Shown here: piece after piece, positions 39,984-49,816 of the stretch | Numbering within the stretch: the stretch's first letter is position 1 | Layout: the number at the start of each line of letters is the position of its first letter | NCBI GenBank assembly: GCA_902774055.1 | Contig: CACYGX010000008.1 | Coordinates: 1 to 64,000, forward strand | Source: an uncultured Bacteroidales bacterium | GTDB taxonomy: Bacteria > Bacteroidota > Bacteroidia > Bacteroidales > Muribaculaceae | Length of the DNA: 64,000 nucleotides | Direction of reading: 5' to 3' | Notes under the pieces: generated by a model | Databases searched by the model: none | Seen by the model: the letters and a program-made list of their open reading frames with translations, nothing else | Told to the model about the DNA's origin: nothing | Made by a program: the position numbers and the translations under genes

Positions 39984-40829
39984 ATGAAAATTATCAGCAA
40001 GGTCAATGAGTTGCGCGAGGCCGTTCAGGCTTTCCGCGAGGCAGGTAAGTCAGTAGGTCTGGTGCCCACGATGGGCGCCTTGCACGAGGGTCACAAGTCG
40101 CTCGTTGATCGGGCACGTAAGGAGAACGACGCCGTTGCGGTGAGTTGTTTCCTGAACCCGACCCAATTTAACAACAAGGAAGACCTGCGCACCTATCCCC
40201 GCACCGCCGAGCGTGATGCCGCGATGCTTGAAGCCTGTGGCGTTGACGTGGCCTTCATGCCCACCGTCGAGGAAATCTATCCCGAGCCCGATACCCGCGT
40301 GTTTGACCTCGGCCCCGTCCAGCAGGTGATGGAAGGCGCCATGCGCCCTGGCCACTTCAATGGCGTGTGCCAAATCGTGAGCAAACTCTTCTCGTGGGTG
40401 ATGCCCGACCGTGCCTACTTCGGCGAGAAAGACTTCCAGCAGATTGCTGTCATCCGCGCGATGATCAAGCAACTGGGCTTTAATCTCGACATCGTGCAAT
40501 GTCCGTGCATCCGCGAGGATGACGGCCTGGCCAAGAGCAGCCGCAACGTGCGCCTTACCCCCGAGGTGCGCAAGGTCGCCCCACAAATCTATGCCACCCT
40601 GCAGCGCAGCTTGGAGTTTGCCAAAGACCATACTGTTGAGCAGACCCACGATTGGGTAGTTGCCACTATTAACGCATGGCCCGAGATGGAAACCGAGTAT
40701 TTCTCGATTTGTGACGGCATCACTTTGCAGCCTGTCACCAGCTGGGACGACAGCGATTATATCGTTGGCTGTATCACCGTCTATTGCGGGGACGTGCGCG
40801 AGATTGACAACATCACCTATAAGAAGTGA
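39984..40829 (+). CDS. panC: Pantothenate synthetase
   Basis: A 281-residue enzyme, read from the ATG at 39984, ligating pantoate and beta-alanine with ATP. The HIGH-type motif is PTMGALHEGHKSL. GHFNGVCQIVSKLF, RAYFGEKDFQQ and the SSRNVRL loop are family hallmarks. panD, which supplies beta-alanine, follows 49 bp downstream, so the pair covers the last steps of pantothenate synthesis. Confidence 0.96.
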   Translation: MKIISKVNELREAVQAFREAGKSVGLVPTMGALHEGHKSLVDRARKENDAVAVSCFLNPTQFNNKEDLRTYPRTAERDAAMLEACGVDVAFMPTVEEIYPEPDTRVFDLGPVQQVMEGAMRPGHFNGVCQIVSKLFSWVMPDRAYFGEKDFQQIAVIRAMIKQLGFNLDIVQCPCIREDDGLAKSSRNVRLTPEVRKVAPQIYATLQRSLEFAKDHTVEQTHDWVVATINAWPEMETEYFSICDGITLQPVTSWDDSDYIVGCITVYCGDVREIDNITYKK

Positions 40830-40878
40830 TTAGAGTTTAGGGATTAGAGATTAGTGAAAGTTTAAAACTAGAGAAGAT

Positions 40879-41238
40879 ATGTATATCCAGGTCATGAAAT
40901 CCAAGATTCACCGCGTTACGGTGACCGATGCTAACCTCAACTACATCGGTAGCATCACTATCGACCAGGACCTCATGGATGCCGCCGGCATCATCGAGGG
41001 AGAACGCGTGTATATCGTTGACGTGAACAATGGTGAGCGACTGGACACCTACACCATCGCCGGTGAGCGCGGCAGCGGCACAATCTGCTTGAACGGTGCT
41101 GCAGCGCGCAAGGTAGAGGTAGGCGATATCATCATCATTATGGCTTATGCTATCGTCACCCCCGAGGAAGGCCGTAACTTCAAACAGCAAATCGTCTTCC
41201 CCGACACTGCAACCAACAAGTTGATTAAGAAGAAATAA
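40879..41238 (+). CDS. panD: Aspartate 1-decarboxylase proenzyme
   Basis: A 119-residue pyruvoyl enzyme that makes beta-alanine from aspartate. The self-cleavage site Gly24-Ser25 (NYIGSITID) is present, as are [14 protein letters not shown] and [16 protein letters not shown]. Length is typical. It is co-transcribed with panC. A short GATTAGAG-type tandem run lies between the two genes. Confidence 0.96.
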   Translation: MYIQVMKSKIHRVTVTDANLNYIGSITIDQDLMDAAGIIEGERVYIVDVNNGERLDTYTIAGERGSGTICLNGAAARKVEVGDIIIIMAYAIVTPEEGRNFKQQIVFPDTATNKLIKKK

Positions 41239-41356
41239 TAATCATATAGTAATAACCTGCGAGTTCCGCGAGCCTTTAACTCGACGAAGATGGGTTTATT
41301 CGTTTATACAGCGCAATTCGTAGTTTAACATCCAGAAATCAAAAACCGCCAAAATA

Positions 41357-42706
41357 ATGTTTGAGAATTTATCTGAGAAACTTGAACGGTCATTTAAAGT
41401 CCTGAAAGGACAAGGCCGAATCACCGAAATCAATGTAGCATCAACCCTGAAAGAGGTGCGCCGCGCGCTCGTGGACGCCGACGTCAGCTATCCCGTGGCC
41501 AAGAAGTTCGTCGATGACGTCAAGAACAAAGCCATGGGCCAGAACGTCATCAACGCTGTTAACCCCAGCCAGTTGATGGTGAAAATCGTTCACGATGAAC
41601 TGACAGCCCTGATGGGTGGCGAGGAAGCCTCATTCAGCATCGAGGGTAATCCCGCCATCATCTTGATGTCGGGTCTGCAAGGTTCCGGTAAGACCACATT
41701 CACTGGCAAACTTGCCAACCGCCTCAAGACCGGTAAAGAAAAACGCAAACCGCTGCTTGTCGCCTGCGACGTTTACCGTCCCGCCGCCATCGAGCAGTTG
41801 AAGACCATCGCCGAGCAGATCGACGTGCCCGTCTATAGCGAGCCCGAGAGTAAGGATCCCGTTGCTATCGCCCAGCACGCCATCGAGCATGCCAAGCAGA
41901 ATGGCTTTGACCTGGTGATTGTCGATACCGCTGGTCGCCTTGCCGTTGACGAGGCCATGATGGTCGAGATCAAGGCCATCAAGGATGCCATCCACCCCAA
42001 CGAGACCCTGTTTGTTGTGGACTCCATGACAGGTCAGGATGCCGTGAACACTGCCAAGGCCTTTAACGAGCGTCTGGACTTTGACGGCGTTGTACTTACC
42101 AAACTCGATGGTGACACCCGAGGTGGTGCTGCCCTGTCGATCCGCGCCGTTGTCGATAAGCCCATCAAGTTTGTGGGTATCGGCGAGAAGATGACCGACC
42201 TTGACCCCTTCCGTCCGTCAGGTATGGCCGACCGCATCTTGGGCATGGGCGACATCGTGTCGTTTGTTGACCGCATGCAACAGCAGTATGACGAGGCCGA
42301 AGCCGAGAAGCTGGAGAAGAAAATCAAGCAGAACAAGTTTGACTTTGATGACTTCATCAAGCAAATCAAGCAAATCAAGAAGATGGGTAACCTCAAGAGC
42401 CTGGCTGCGATGATTCCCGGCGTGGGCAAGGCTATCAAGGATATTGATATACCCGACGACGCATTCAAGGGTGTTGAAGCCATCATCGGCTCGATGACGC
42501 CCCAGGAGCGCGCCAATCCCGACATTATCGACGCCAGCCGCCGCAAGCGCATTGCCGCCGGTAGCGGCACCAGCGTTGAGGAAGTCAACCGCCTGTTGAA
42601 GCAATTCCTGCAGATGCGCAAGGTGATGCACCAGGTATCGACCAATCCCATGCAGATGATGCGCGCCGCCAAGGCCAACGCCAAGGCCACCAAGCGCGGA
42701 CGCTAA
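41357..42706 (+). CDS. ffh: Signal recognition particle protein Ffh
   Basis: A 449-residue SRP54 GTPase. An N-domain precedes the G-domain with GLQGSGKTT (about residue 106), the ACDVYRPAAIEQL box, DTAGRL, TKLDGDTRGG and the GIGEK motif. A Met-rich M-domain (about 325-440) binds 4.5S RNA and signal peptides. It targets inner-membrane proteins to SecYEG. A long hairpin at 42735-42792 follows. Confidence 0.97.
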   Translation: MFENLSEKLERSFKVLKGQGRITEINVASTLKEVRRALVDADVSYPVAKKFVDDVKNKAMGQNVINAVNPSQLMVKIVHDELTALMGGEEASFSIEGNPAIILMSGLQGSGKTTFTGKLANRLKTGKEKRKPLLVACDVYRPAAIEQLKTIAEQIDVPVYSEPESKDPVAIAQHAIEHAKQNGFDLVIVDTAGRLAVDEAMMVEIKAIKDAIHPNETLFVVDSMTGQDAVNTAKAFNERLDFDGVVLTKLDGDTRGGAALSIRAVVDKPIKFVGIGEKMTDLDPFRPSGMADRILGMGDIVSFVDRMQQQYDEAEAEKLEKKIKQNKFDFDDFIKQIKQIKKMGNLKSLAAMIPGVGKAIKDIDIPDDAFKGVEAIIGSMTPQERANPDIIDASRRKRIAAGSGTSVEEVNRLLKQFLQMRKVMHQVSTNPMQMMRAAKANAKATKRGR

Positions 42707-42734
42707 CCTGCCAAAGATAACTTTTTAATGCTTA

Positions 42735-42792
42735 TTTTCACGAATTTGACCCAATATCATGTGATTTCATCCATTGGTTAAATTCGTGAAAA
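42735..42792 (+). terminator. Long-loop hairpin after ffh
   Basis: TTTTCACGAATTT (42735-42747) pairs perfectly with AAATTCGTGAAAA (42780-42792), with a 32-nt loop, followed by TTTGTTTTT. Confidence 0.65.
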
Positions 42793-42835
42793 TTTGTTTT
42801 TGCCCCGTGGGGCACCACTTATAACTACTTGCCAG

Positions 42836-43894
42836 ATGAACCTTCTTTCCATATTGATGTTGTCGGTCGTGTCGTTGCTTCAGAGCAATCACACGGTCAA
42901 CCTGATGTTTGTGGGCGACGCAATGCAACATGCTCCACAACTCACCGCAGCCCAGCAGCCCGACGGGACCTACGACTACACGCCGTGTTTCCAGTATATC
43001 CAGGACGACGTCCAGTGGGCCGATCTAGCTGTCGTCAATCTGGAGTGTCCGTTGGGTGGCAAGCCCTACACGGGATATCCATGCTTTAGTGCGCCCGACA
43101 GCTATGCCCAGCGGCTGCGAGACGTGGGTTTCGACCTGTTCCTGACCGCCAACAACCATTGTCTGGACCGCCGTGACAAAGGCTTGGTACGCACCTATCA
43201 CGCATTGGATTCTATGGGTATAGCCCACATCGGCACCTATCCCAATGACCAGGAACGAGCTCAGCGCATCCCTTACATTGTCAATGTCAAGGGTATGAAA
43301 ATCGCTTTTCTAGACTACACCTATGGCACTAACGGCATCCCCATCCAGGGGAACGTCGTTGTAGATTTCATCGACCAACAACAGATTGCCAACGACATCG
43401 CGCTGGCACGGGAACGCGGTGCACACGCCATCTGCGTGAACCTGCATTGGGGCATCGAGTACCAACTCAAGCCCGTGGCCTCGCAGCGCACCCTTGCCGA
43501 CTGGCTTGTCACTCAAGGCGTTGACCTCATCATCGGCGGCCATCCCCATGTCGTTGAGCCGATGGAGATGCGCTATAGCCAGGAATATGGCAAAAACGTG
43601 CTGCTCGTCTATAGCATGGGTAATTTCATCAGCAACCAGAGTGATATCGACACTCGCGGCGGTGCCATGGTGAAAGTCTCGTTAAGGATGGAAAACGGCC
43701 ACGCCGTCGTTGTGGAACCACGCTACAAGCTCTTCTTTGTCCAGAAGCCTGTTGCCAGTGGCCAAAACTACGTTCTCATCCCCGAGTCGCGTCCTGACCT
43801 CCTGCGCCCCGACTCCAAAGCCGAGTTTGCACGCTTCATGACCCGCACCCACGACCTTGTCATGACCCATAACATCGACGTCCCCGCCGAATAA
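42836..43894 (+). CDS. CapA family protein (metallophosphatase-like)
   Basis: A 352-residue protein read from the ATG at 42836, with a short signal-like N-terminus. The CapA/PgsA-type calcineurin-like fold is shown by NLMFVGDAMQH, ADLAVVNLECPLGG, DLFLTANNHCLDR, HWGIEYQ and LIIGGHPHVVEPME. Relatives take part in poly-gamma-glutamate capsule synthesis, but most Bacteroidales members are uncharacterised and there are no capB/capC neighbours here. The specific function is open. Confidence 0.88.
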   Translation: MNLLSILMLSVVSLLQSNHTVNLMFVGDAMQHAPQLTAAQQPDGTYDYTPCFQYIQDDVQWADLAVVNLECPLGGKPYTGYPCFSAPDSYAQRLRDVGFDLFLTANNHCLDRRDKGLVRTYHALDSMGIAHIGTYPNDQERAQRIPYIVNVKGMKIAFLDYTYGTNGIPIQGNVVVDFIDQQQIANDIALARERGAHAICVNLHWGIEYQLKPVASQRTLADWLVTQGVDLIIGGHPHVVEPMEMRYSQEYGKNVLLVYSMGNFISNQSDIDTRGGAMVKVSLRMENGHAVVVEPRYKLFFVQKPVASGQNYVLIPESRPDLLRPDSKAEFARFMTRTHDLVMTHNIDVPAE

Positions 43895-43931
43895 TCGCCA
43901 TCACAGATAAACGCCGACGACCCTGCGGGTC

Positions 43932-43991
43932 TAATGCGAATTTCACTCAGTCATCAAATAGTAATACGTTTAATTAGCGAAATTCGCATTA
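43932..43991. terminator. Palindrome after the CapA-like gene
   Basis: TAATGCGAATTTC (43932-43944) pairs with GAAATTCGCATTA (43979-43991). The long-loop layout is similar to the hairpin after ffh. Confidence 0.6.
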
Positions 43992-44016
43992 AAACGTCCA
44001 TATTTATTCAAAATAT

Positions 44017-44053
44017 AAAACCGGAACCGCATACTCAAGGCGATTCCGGTTTT
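44017..44053 (-). terminator. Terminator of the minus-strand dockerin protein gene
   Basis: AAAACCGGAA (44017-44026) pairs with TTCCGGTTTT (44044-44053). On the minus strand the stem is followed by a T-rich tract. Confidence 0.75.
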
Positions 44054-44074
44054 ACTGTTCAGTTAACAACTTGA

Positions 44075-44995
44075 TTACCAGGCACCAGACAGCAGATAAT
44101 CGATGAGTGCCGAAACGTCGGCAATGCTAATGCCGTCCTCACTCAGGTCGCAATTGGCAGCCTCGGCGTCAAACGGATCAACCTCATTACCCAAGAGGTA
44201 GTCAATAAGAGCCGATACATCGGCGATGGAAACTTCGTGATCCTTGTTCACATCACCACGCAGGCTCTCTGATCCGCCCTCGGTATAGGTGTACCCGATG
44301 AGGGTCACGGGCAGTTCAACATTGGTACCACAACCCAGCACTGCTGTGGCATTGGGGAAGTCGCTACCCTCAGCATATTCCAAGAAACTGGTCCAATTGT
44401 CGGTATAGGTCATCGCCTTGCCCCTGATGCCTGAAGTGTAGAAGGGAGCATAGTCTGAACCCATCGTGCAGTTATCATCGTCCTGGGCATCAAAGGTAAT
44501 TGTCACGAGAAGGCCCTTGCCAGGAGTAATCGCAAACGGAGCAGACATCGTCACAACAATCTCACAATCCTCACCGTAGCTATTCAACATCTCGATGCTA
44601 TAGTCACCCGTAAAGGCCAAATCGCCAAAGTTAAAGAACTGCTTGATGCCATCTTGATTAACAGCAAATTGCACTGCGTCGGTTTCCTGAAGATAAACCT
44701 TCATGTCGCGGTAAATATCTTCAAAACTCTCACAATAGAACTTGAATCTCAATTCAGTAATCTTCACGTTTTCCTTGCCCTCAAAGTCTGAGAGCAAGTC
44801 GGGCGTAAAGATCATTTGTGCTCCAGTGTGAGCCAGATAGAAATTGGTTGGAGCCATGTCAAAGTAAGAGCCGTTGTAGATCTCGGTAGCGTTCTCGTAA
44901 TCGCCTACCTGAATGGCACCGCTCATCACTTCCTGGGCCTGGGCACACATGCAAAATGCAGCAATCGCTGCGATAAAAAGAGTCAGTTTTTTCAT
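44075..44995 (-). CDS. Secreted protein with C-terminal dockerin
   Basis: A 306-residue protein read from the ATG at 44995 (MKKLTLFIAAIAAFCMCAQAQ signal peptide). Residues 25-230 are a beta-rich domain of unknown function. Two dockerin repeats end the protein (about 245-305: GDVNKDHEVSIADVSALIDYL and DLSEDGISIADVSALIDYLL). The dockerin closely resembles that of the GH10-like protein at 37078. No enzymatic motif is visible. The promoter is at 45042-45073 on the minus strand. Confidence 0.8.
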   Translation of the reverse strand: MKKLTLFIAAIAAFCMCAQAQEVMSGAIQVGDYENATEIYNGSYFDMAPTNFYLAHTGAQMIFTPDLLSDFEGKENVKITELRFKFYCESFEDIYRDMKVYLQETDAVQFAVNQDGIKQFFNFGDLAFTGDYSIEMLNSYGEDCEIVVTMSAPFAITPGKGLLVTITFDAQDDDNCTMGSDYAPFYTSGIRGKAMTYTDNWTSFLEYAEGSDFPNATAVLGCGTNVELPVTLIGYTYTEGGSESLRGDVNKDHEVSIADVSALIDYLLGNEVDPFDAEAANCDLSEDGISIADVSALIDYLLSGAW

Positions 44996-45041
44996 AATAA
45001 ACCTGTAATTTAAAGAGAACAAATACTAATAAAACCGTTGC

Positions 45042-45073
45042 AAAAATACTTAAAACAATCCAATCTCATCAAG
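45042..45073 (-). promoter_or_regulatory. Promoter of the dockerin protein gene
   Basis: On the minus strand, TTG (45073-45071), a 21-bp gap and TATTTTTG (45049-45042). Confidence 0.55.
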
Positions 45074-45137
45074 TAAAATTCAAAAAAAGACATGAAACGC
45101 ATGTCCCATGTCCTTTAATGCAGGTCTGATAAACGCT

Positions 45138-46067
45138 TTAGCGCGTCAGGAATTCTTTCACATCGAGGGCGGCGCGGCAGCCTCCAGCAGCAGCCACGAT
45201 GGCCTGACGATAGTGCGGGTCGGCCACGTCACCGGCAGCAAACACACCTTCGACATTGGTTGCGGTATTATGGCCCGTCAACTTGATGTAGCCCAGTTCG
45301 TCAAGGTCGATCTGGCCACCCAAGAACTCGGTGTTGGGACGGTGACCAATGGCGAGGAAGAAGCCATCAATAGCGATATCGAACAATTCCTCCTTGTCAG
45401 TGCCCTTGAAGCGCACGAGGTGAGCTCCCTCAACACCATTGTCGCCAAAGAGGCCCACGGTATTGGTATTGAATAAGATCTCGATTTTCTCGTTCTCCTT
45501 GACGCGTTGCTGCATTGCCTCGCTGGCGCGCAGGTAGTCCTTGCGCACGATGAGATACACCTTATTGGCAAGGTGGCTCAGGTAATCGGCCTCCTCACAT
45601 GCGGTGTCACCGCCGCCCACAACGGCAACGACCTTCTTGCGGTAGAAGAAGCCGTCGCAGGTAGCGCATGCCGAAACGCCCTGGCCCGCATATTTCGTCT
45701 CATCGGGCAAGCCCAGATACTTGGCAGTAGCGCCGGTGGCCACAATCACGGTGTCGGCAGTGAGTTGCTCGCCACCGTCGAGGGTAACGAGGAACGGGCG
45801 CTGGCTCATGTCGATACCAGCCACGAGGCCCGACTTCATCTTCGCCCCCAGATTCACGGCCTGCTGACGCATGTTTTCCATCAACTGGAAACCATCAACC
45901 CCCTCAGGAAAACCCGGGAAATTCTCGATAGTGGTCGTCTGAGTCAACTGTCCGCCCACCTGCAAGCCCTCGATGAGCAAGCAGTCAATGGCCGAACGCA
46001 CCAAATAAATCGCAGCCGTGTAGCCCGCAGGGCCCGAGCCGATAATCAAACACTTAGTATGTTCCAT
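45138..46067 (-). CDS. trxB: Thioredoxin-disulfide reductase
   Basis: A 309-residue FAD/NADPH enzyme. The FAD-binding motif is GSGPAGYTAAIYLVRS. The redox-active CATC lies at about 134-137 (ACATCDGFFYRKK). The NADPH motif is VGGGDTACEEA, and the C-terminal GVFAAGDVADPHYRQ is intact. It reduces cytoplasmic thioredoxin, feeding electrons to DsbD-type relays such as the one at 51020. It follows a membrane protein gene by 29 bp. Confidence 0.96.
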   Translation of the reverse strand: MEHTKCLIIGSGPAGYTAAIYLVRSAIDCLLIEGLQVGGQLTQTTTIENFPGFPEGVDGFQLMENMRQQAVNLGAKMKSGLVAGIDMSQRPFLVTLDGGEQLTADTVIVATGATAKYLGLPDETKYAGQGVSACATCDGFFYRKKVVAVVGGGDTACEEADYLSHLANKVYLIVRKDYLRASEAMQQRVKENEKIEILFNTNTVGLFGDNGVEGAHLVRFKGTDKEELFDIAIDGFFLAIGHRPNTEFLGGQIDLDELGYIKLTGHNTATNVEGVFAAGDVADPHYRQAIVAAAGGCRAALDVKEFLTR

Positions 46068-46096
46068 TTTGTTATATCTTTTAGTTGTTGTTAGTT

Positions 46097-46930
46097 CTAT
46101 TTCTTATTTCCTTTATTCTTATGTCCATGATCCTCATTGGGATACATGGTGGCTCTATTTTTACGGAAATTCTTCTTTGCTTCAATTTTCTTGGTCATAT
46201 TTTGCGTGTATTCTTCATCTATCACCTCGTATAGTGAATCAAGGTCTTCTTGATCAAAAGCGACCATATTGGAAGAGAACTCTTCAAGGTCCTTGTCTGA
46301 AATCTCCATGATACGCTTATTCAACTCATTGGCACTCTTGATTTCATTGATTAATCCAGATGAGCAAGCCACATAATAGTCAGATTCAATCTCCAGCAAG
46401 TCATCTAAAGGAATTAAATCCAGGTTCTCATTGGGATAAATCTGCTTGTATAAAGCATCAATAACCTCCTTCTGGTACATAGCACGAATGATGTAACAGC
46501 CGCTCACGTTGTCGATGAAGTCCACCTTACCAATTGTGCTCCATGTGTCCACATTGGAAGTGAAGATGTGCTCGGTCGTTGAGGCAAATTTCACTTCATC
46601 GGGGTCATTGTTTGTCAGGTCAATCCATGCGAGCTCTAAGGGATCGCTGTACTTGCCCTCGAATATCGTGAGTTGCACATCACGGAAACACCTAATGAGG
46701 CTATCGACCTTCTCCATTTGCTTAATACTCCGGTCGATGTCATGGATGACCATCATCGCCATTCGGCGCTGAGTCACCTTCTTATGATAATCCTCTATCA
46801 GATTGGCTGTGCCAAACGTAAGCACAATCGAGATGCTGGTGGCGACAATGGTCAACAGCAGCTCCTTTACCCAACTGCGATTCACATTTGGCTTTTTGCC
46901 AAATTTTGGCATTCTGACCTTGACATTCAT
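46097..46930 (-). CDS. Single-pass membrane protein of unknown function
   Basis: A 277-residue protein. A basic N-terminus is followed by one hydrophobic segment (ELLLTIVATSISIVLTFGTANLI, about residues 24-46). A long helical, charged extracytoplasmic part begins YHKKVTQRRMAMMVIHDIDRSI. The pattern is like Bacteroidetes DUF6090-type proteins, though I cannot assign it firmly. It lies upstream of trxB on the same strand. Confidence 0.6.
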   Translation of the reverse strand: MNVKVRMPKFGKKPNVNRSWVKELLLTIVATSISIVLTFGTANLIEDYHKKVTQRRMAMMVIHDIDRSIKQMEKVDSLIRCFRDVQLTIFEGKYSDPLELAWIDLTNNDPDEVKFASTTEHIFTSNVDTWSTIGKVDFIDNVSGCYIIRAMYQKEVIDALYKQIYPNENLDLIPLDDLLEIESDYYVACSSGLINEIKSANELNKRIMEISDKDLEEFSSNMVAFDQEDLDSLYEVIDEEYTQNMTKKIEAKKNFRKNRATMYPNEDHGHKNKGNKK

Positions 46931-46984
46931 TTCGGTTGACTGTTTTTGTTTTCAGCTGGCAGATCTGAAATCTGACAAACTCAA

Positions 46985-48097
46985 TTATTGCAAAACTTTG
47001 TCGAGGAAGTCGTAGAAACCGGGAGATTCACCCACAACAACCTTGGCGACCTTGCCCTCGGGGTCAATGATGATCTTAGTGGGAAAGTTATCCACATGAT
47101 ACAACTCCAGCGGGTTGTCGCCCTTCTCCTTGTCCCAATAGACATGGAGCCAGGGCAGCTCGTGCTTGGCAACGGCGCCTTTCCACTTCTCGACGGTGTC
47201 GTTGCAGTCCACGCCCAGGATTTCGAGTTTGTCCTGATACTTGGCATAGTATTCCTTCATCTTGGGCATGCCCTTGATGCACCAGACGCACCACGAGCCC
47301 CAGAAGTCGATAACCACCCACTTGCCACGCAGGCTGCTCAACGACAATGGCTTGCCATTAATATCCATGAGCGTAAAATCGGTTGCCTCGCTACCCTTCT
47401 TGGCATGCTTTGCCGCCTCATTTTGGGCCTTTTCCAGTTTTTTCTTGTACAGGTGGGCCGCCACACTGCCACGGGCACGTTCGGTCAACAGGGCCTCAGC
47501 AGGTTCGAGGAGGTCGAGTTCCTCAGGCAATTCAGCAATCAGTGCAGCAGCGGCATCCTGGTCAGGATGAGCCTTGACATAGCCCATCACGGCATTGTTT
47601 AAATTCTCAAGCAATACCGGAACTTTGGCCTGATACAATTCCATCAGTTGAGCCTCAGGAACGCCAGCCGCCATTTTGTCCATGAGTTCCTTCATAAATG
47701 CATCACCCTCCTTGTTGACAGGATCCACCACTTTTCGGGCCTCGTTGTAATCCACATAGAATTGCGAGCCACTCAAGTGAAGGTCACCATTCACATCGGC
47801 TGTGACGACGAGCGTCTCGCCTGGGATTGCAGGAAAAGTGACATCGCCTTTCTCCTCATTACCGCGCCCTTTAAACCAGCGTCCAATGGTAATCTCGGTC
47901 GCATCCTTGAGGTCAAACGACACCTCAAGCATTTCGCCAGTGACAGCGCGTGATTCTCCAACGCCAAGGTCACGCAATAAGAAATGTACCGAGTCACCGA
48001 CGTGTTTAAAGGTTCCCCTTACCGTGAATTTACCGTCCTGGGCCATAGCGCCCAGCATCATCAAGCCCATCATCAGGGCCAAAAACACTTTCTTCAT
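46985..48097 (-). CDS. TlpA-like thioredoxin with N-terminal DUF4369 domain
   Basis: A 370-residue protein read from the ATG at 48097, with signal peptide MKKVFLALMMGLMMLGAMAQ. The DUF4369 beta domain spans about 22-120, with a helical linker at 120-225. The thioredoxin domain has WGSWCVWCIKGMP (about residue 266). It is probably a periplasmic disulfide reductase or envelope thioredoxin reduced by DsbD. It is a close paralogue of the next gene upstream. Confidence 0.9.
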   Translation of the reverse strand: MKKVFLALMMGLMMLGAMAQDGKFTVRGTFKHVGDSVHFLLRDLGVGESRAVTGEMLEVSFDLKDATEITIGRWFKGRGNEEKGDVTFPAIPGETLVVTADVNGDLHLSGSQFYVDYNEARKVVDPVNKEGDAFMKELMDKMAAGVPEAQLMELYQAKVPVLLENLNNAVMGYVKAHPDQDAAAALIAELPEELDLLEPAEALLTERARGSVAAHLYKKKLEKAQNEAAKHAKKGSEATDFTLMDINGKPLSLSSLRGKWVVIDFWGSWCVWCIKGMPKMKEYYAKYQDKLEILGVDCNDTVEKWKGAVAKHELPWLHVYWDKEKGDNPLELYHVDNFPTKIIIDPEGKVAKVVVGESPGFYDFLDKVLQ

Positions 48098-48165
48098 ATC
48101 CGTATTCATATCTGTTAATACTGTTTCTGCTACCCCAAATCGCGGGTACCATTTCATCCTATTTT

Positions 48166-49281
48166 TTACTTCAAGATTTCGTCAAGGTACTCATAGAAAA
48201 CGGGATCCTCGCCCTTAACAATCTTGGTCACCTTGCCCTCGGGGTCAATGACAATCTTGGTGGGAAAACCGCGAACGCTATACAGTTTAAAGGGGTTGTT
48301 CTCCTTAGCGTTAATGTCGCAATAGACGTGCTGCCATGACAATCCATGCTCGGCGACAGCCTCTTTCCACTTCTCGACGGTGTCTCTGCAGTCCACACCC
48401 AGGATTTCGAGTTTATCTTGATACTTGGCATAGTACTCCTTCATCTGCGGCACGCCCTGGATGCACCACTTGCACCATGAGCCCCAGAAGTCGATAACCA
48501 CCCACTTGCCGCGCAGGCTACTCAGCGACAACGGGTTGCCATTGATATCCTCGAGTGTAAAGTCAGGCGCCTCGTCGCCCTCATTTACATTCTGGTGAGC
48601 CTGTAATTTGCGTTTGAGCCCGTCACGTGCCACACATTCTTTATAAAGATCTGCTGCACTGCTATTGCGGACACGCTCGGTGAGGCAAGCTTCCAGCGCT
48701 TTGATATCCTCGATTTTAGTCTTAGCGCCTACTTCCCCGACGAACATAATCAGTGCTGCAGAGGCTTCCTGGTCAGGATGAGCCTTGACATAGGCAGTCA
48801 TCGCATCAAGAAAATCCTGATAGGCCGCATTAAACTGATTCACCTCGTTCTCGTCGGCATCTCTACTTGGCACCCTCATGTTCATCACCTTGATAGCAGG
48901 CTCCATAATGCTCTCTTGAGCCACGTCATAGTCCAGATAGAACTGTGACCCCCTCAAGTGAGTAACAGGGGCTCCGTCGCGGTAGAACTCGACCTCTTCG
49001 CCAGGTATGGCAGGAGCGTTCATGTACCCTTTATTGCCGTTCCCACTCAATTCCACATAAAGCATCTCTGCCTTTTTGAGATCAAACGACACTTCGAGCA
49101 TTTCGCCCGTGATGGCACGTATCTCGCTCATGATTGGCTTTCTGGTGAACGGATCGACTACCACAAATTTCACCGAGTCTCCACGTCCCTCAAACGTCCC
49201 CTTGACTGTGAATTTTCCGCCCTGGGCCGCCGCTCCAAGCAGCATCATGCCCATGAGCATGGATAAAAGCAATTTTTTCAT
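48166..49281 (-). CDS. TlpA-like thioredoxin with N-terminal DUF4369 domain (paralogue)
   Basis: A 371-residue protein with signal peptide MKKLLLSMLMGMMLLGAAAQ. It has the same architecture as the gene at 46985-48097, with active site WGSWCKWCIQGVP (about residue 265). The two proteins share long identical blocks around the thioredoxin core (LSSLRGKWVVIDFWGSWC), indicating recent tandem duplication. They are separated by 68 bp. The N-terminal domains are more diverged. A -7-like TAGCTTTG lies at 49329-49322. Confidence 0.9.
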   Translation of the reverse strand: MKKLLLSMLMGMMLLGAAAQGGKFTVKGTFEGRGDSVKFVVVDPFTRKPIMSEIRAITGEMLEVSFDLKKAEMLYVELSGNGNKGYMNAPAIPGEEVEFYRDGAPVTHLRGSQFYLDYDVAQESIMEPAIKVMNMRVPSRDADENEVNQFNAAYQDFLDAMTAYVKAHPDQEASAALIMFVGEVGAKTKIEDIKALEACLTERVRNSSAADLYKECVARDGLKRKLQAHQNVNEGDEAPDFTLEDINGNPLSLSSLRGKWVVIDFWGSWCKWCIQGVPQMKEYYAKYQDKLEILGVDCRDTVEKWKEAVAEHGLSWQHVYCDINAKENNPFKLYSVRGFPTKIVIDPEGKVTKIVKGEDPVFYEYLDEILK

Positions 49282-49385
49282 ATTTCTATCTTCTTTGAAT
49301 GATCCTTCAACTAATAAACGGCAAAGCTACAGAAAAAAGTGCACACTCATCACCAATCAACCGAAAAAAAATAACCCGGAAAAAA

Positions 49386-49745
49386 GGGACGGTTCTTTTG
49401 ATGTAATTTTTCAATAGAACGGGTGCTATCAGTTGGGACGGTTCTTTTGACTGGCGAAAGCGAAGCGGTGCCATCAACAAGACCCGTCCCAATGATGCAC
49501 CGCCCTTGCATCTTCCACCGCCCTGTTTCCGTCAAAAAGCAACGGGCATTTTTTATCTCCATTTTTACAACATATTGATTTTCAACACTTCCTTTGCATT
49601 CACCACACAAAACAGGGTGGAGCGGAACTGTTAATGAACTGTTAAAAGCAATATTGATCCTCACATTGCAAAAGTAGAACAACTGCCATCATCCCACCAT
49701 GCCAAAAAGGTGAAAATAGGGACGGTTCTTTTGATGTAATTTTTA
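49386..49745 (+). repeat. Left REP block of the RAYT element
   Basis: Three GGGACGGTTCTTTTGA units in plus orientation start at 49386, 49435 and 49719; the first and last continue TGTAATTTTT. The segment 49421-49509 is an 89-bp inverted copy of 50674-50762 with about three mismatches. Within it, GGGACGG...CCCGTCCC can fold back on itself. No gene is present between 49282 and 49816. Confidence 0.9.
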
Positions 49746-49758
49746 CAAAAAAACCGCT

Positions 49759-49787
49759 TGAAATCAAAAAATAGTGCTTAACTTTGC
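49759..49787 (+). promoter_or_regulatory. Promoter of the RAYT gene
   Basis: TTG (49759-49761), an 18-bp gap and TAACTTTG (49780-49787), 30 bp before the start codon. Confidence 0.6.
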
Positions 49788-49816
49788 CAAATAGTAACAT
49801 TTATACCCTCTTAATC

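Noticed and set aside
41239-41356. Possible tRNA or structured RNA in GCGAGTTCCGCGAGCC before ffh
   Set aside because: No cloverleaf can be drawn and there is no T-loop consensus; the short GC-rich repeat is not enough.
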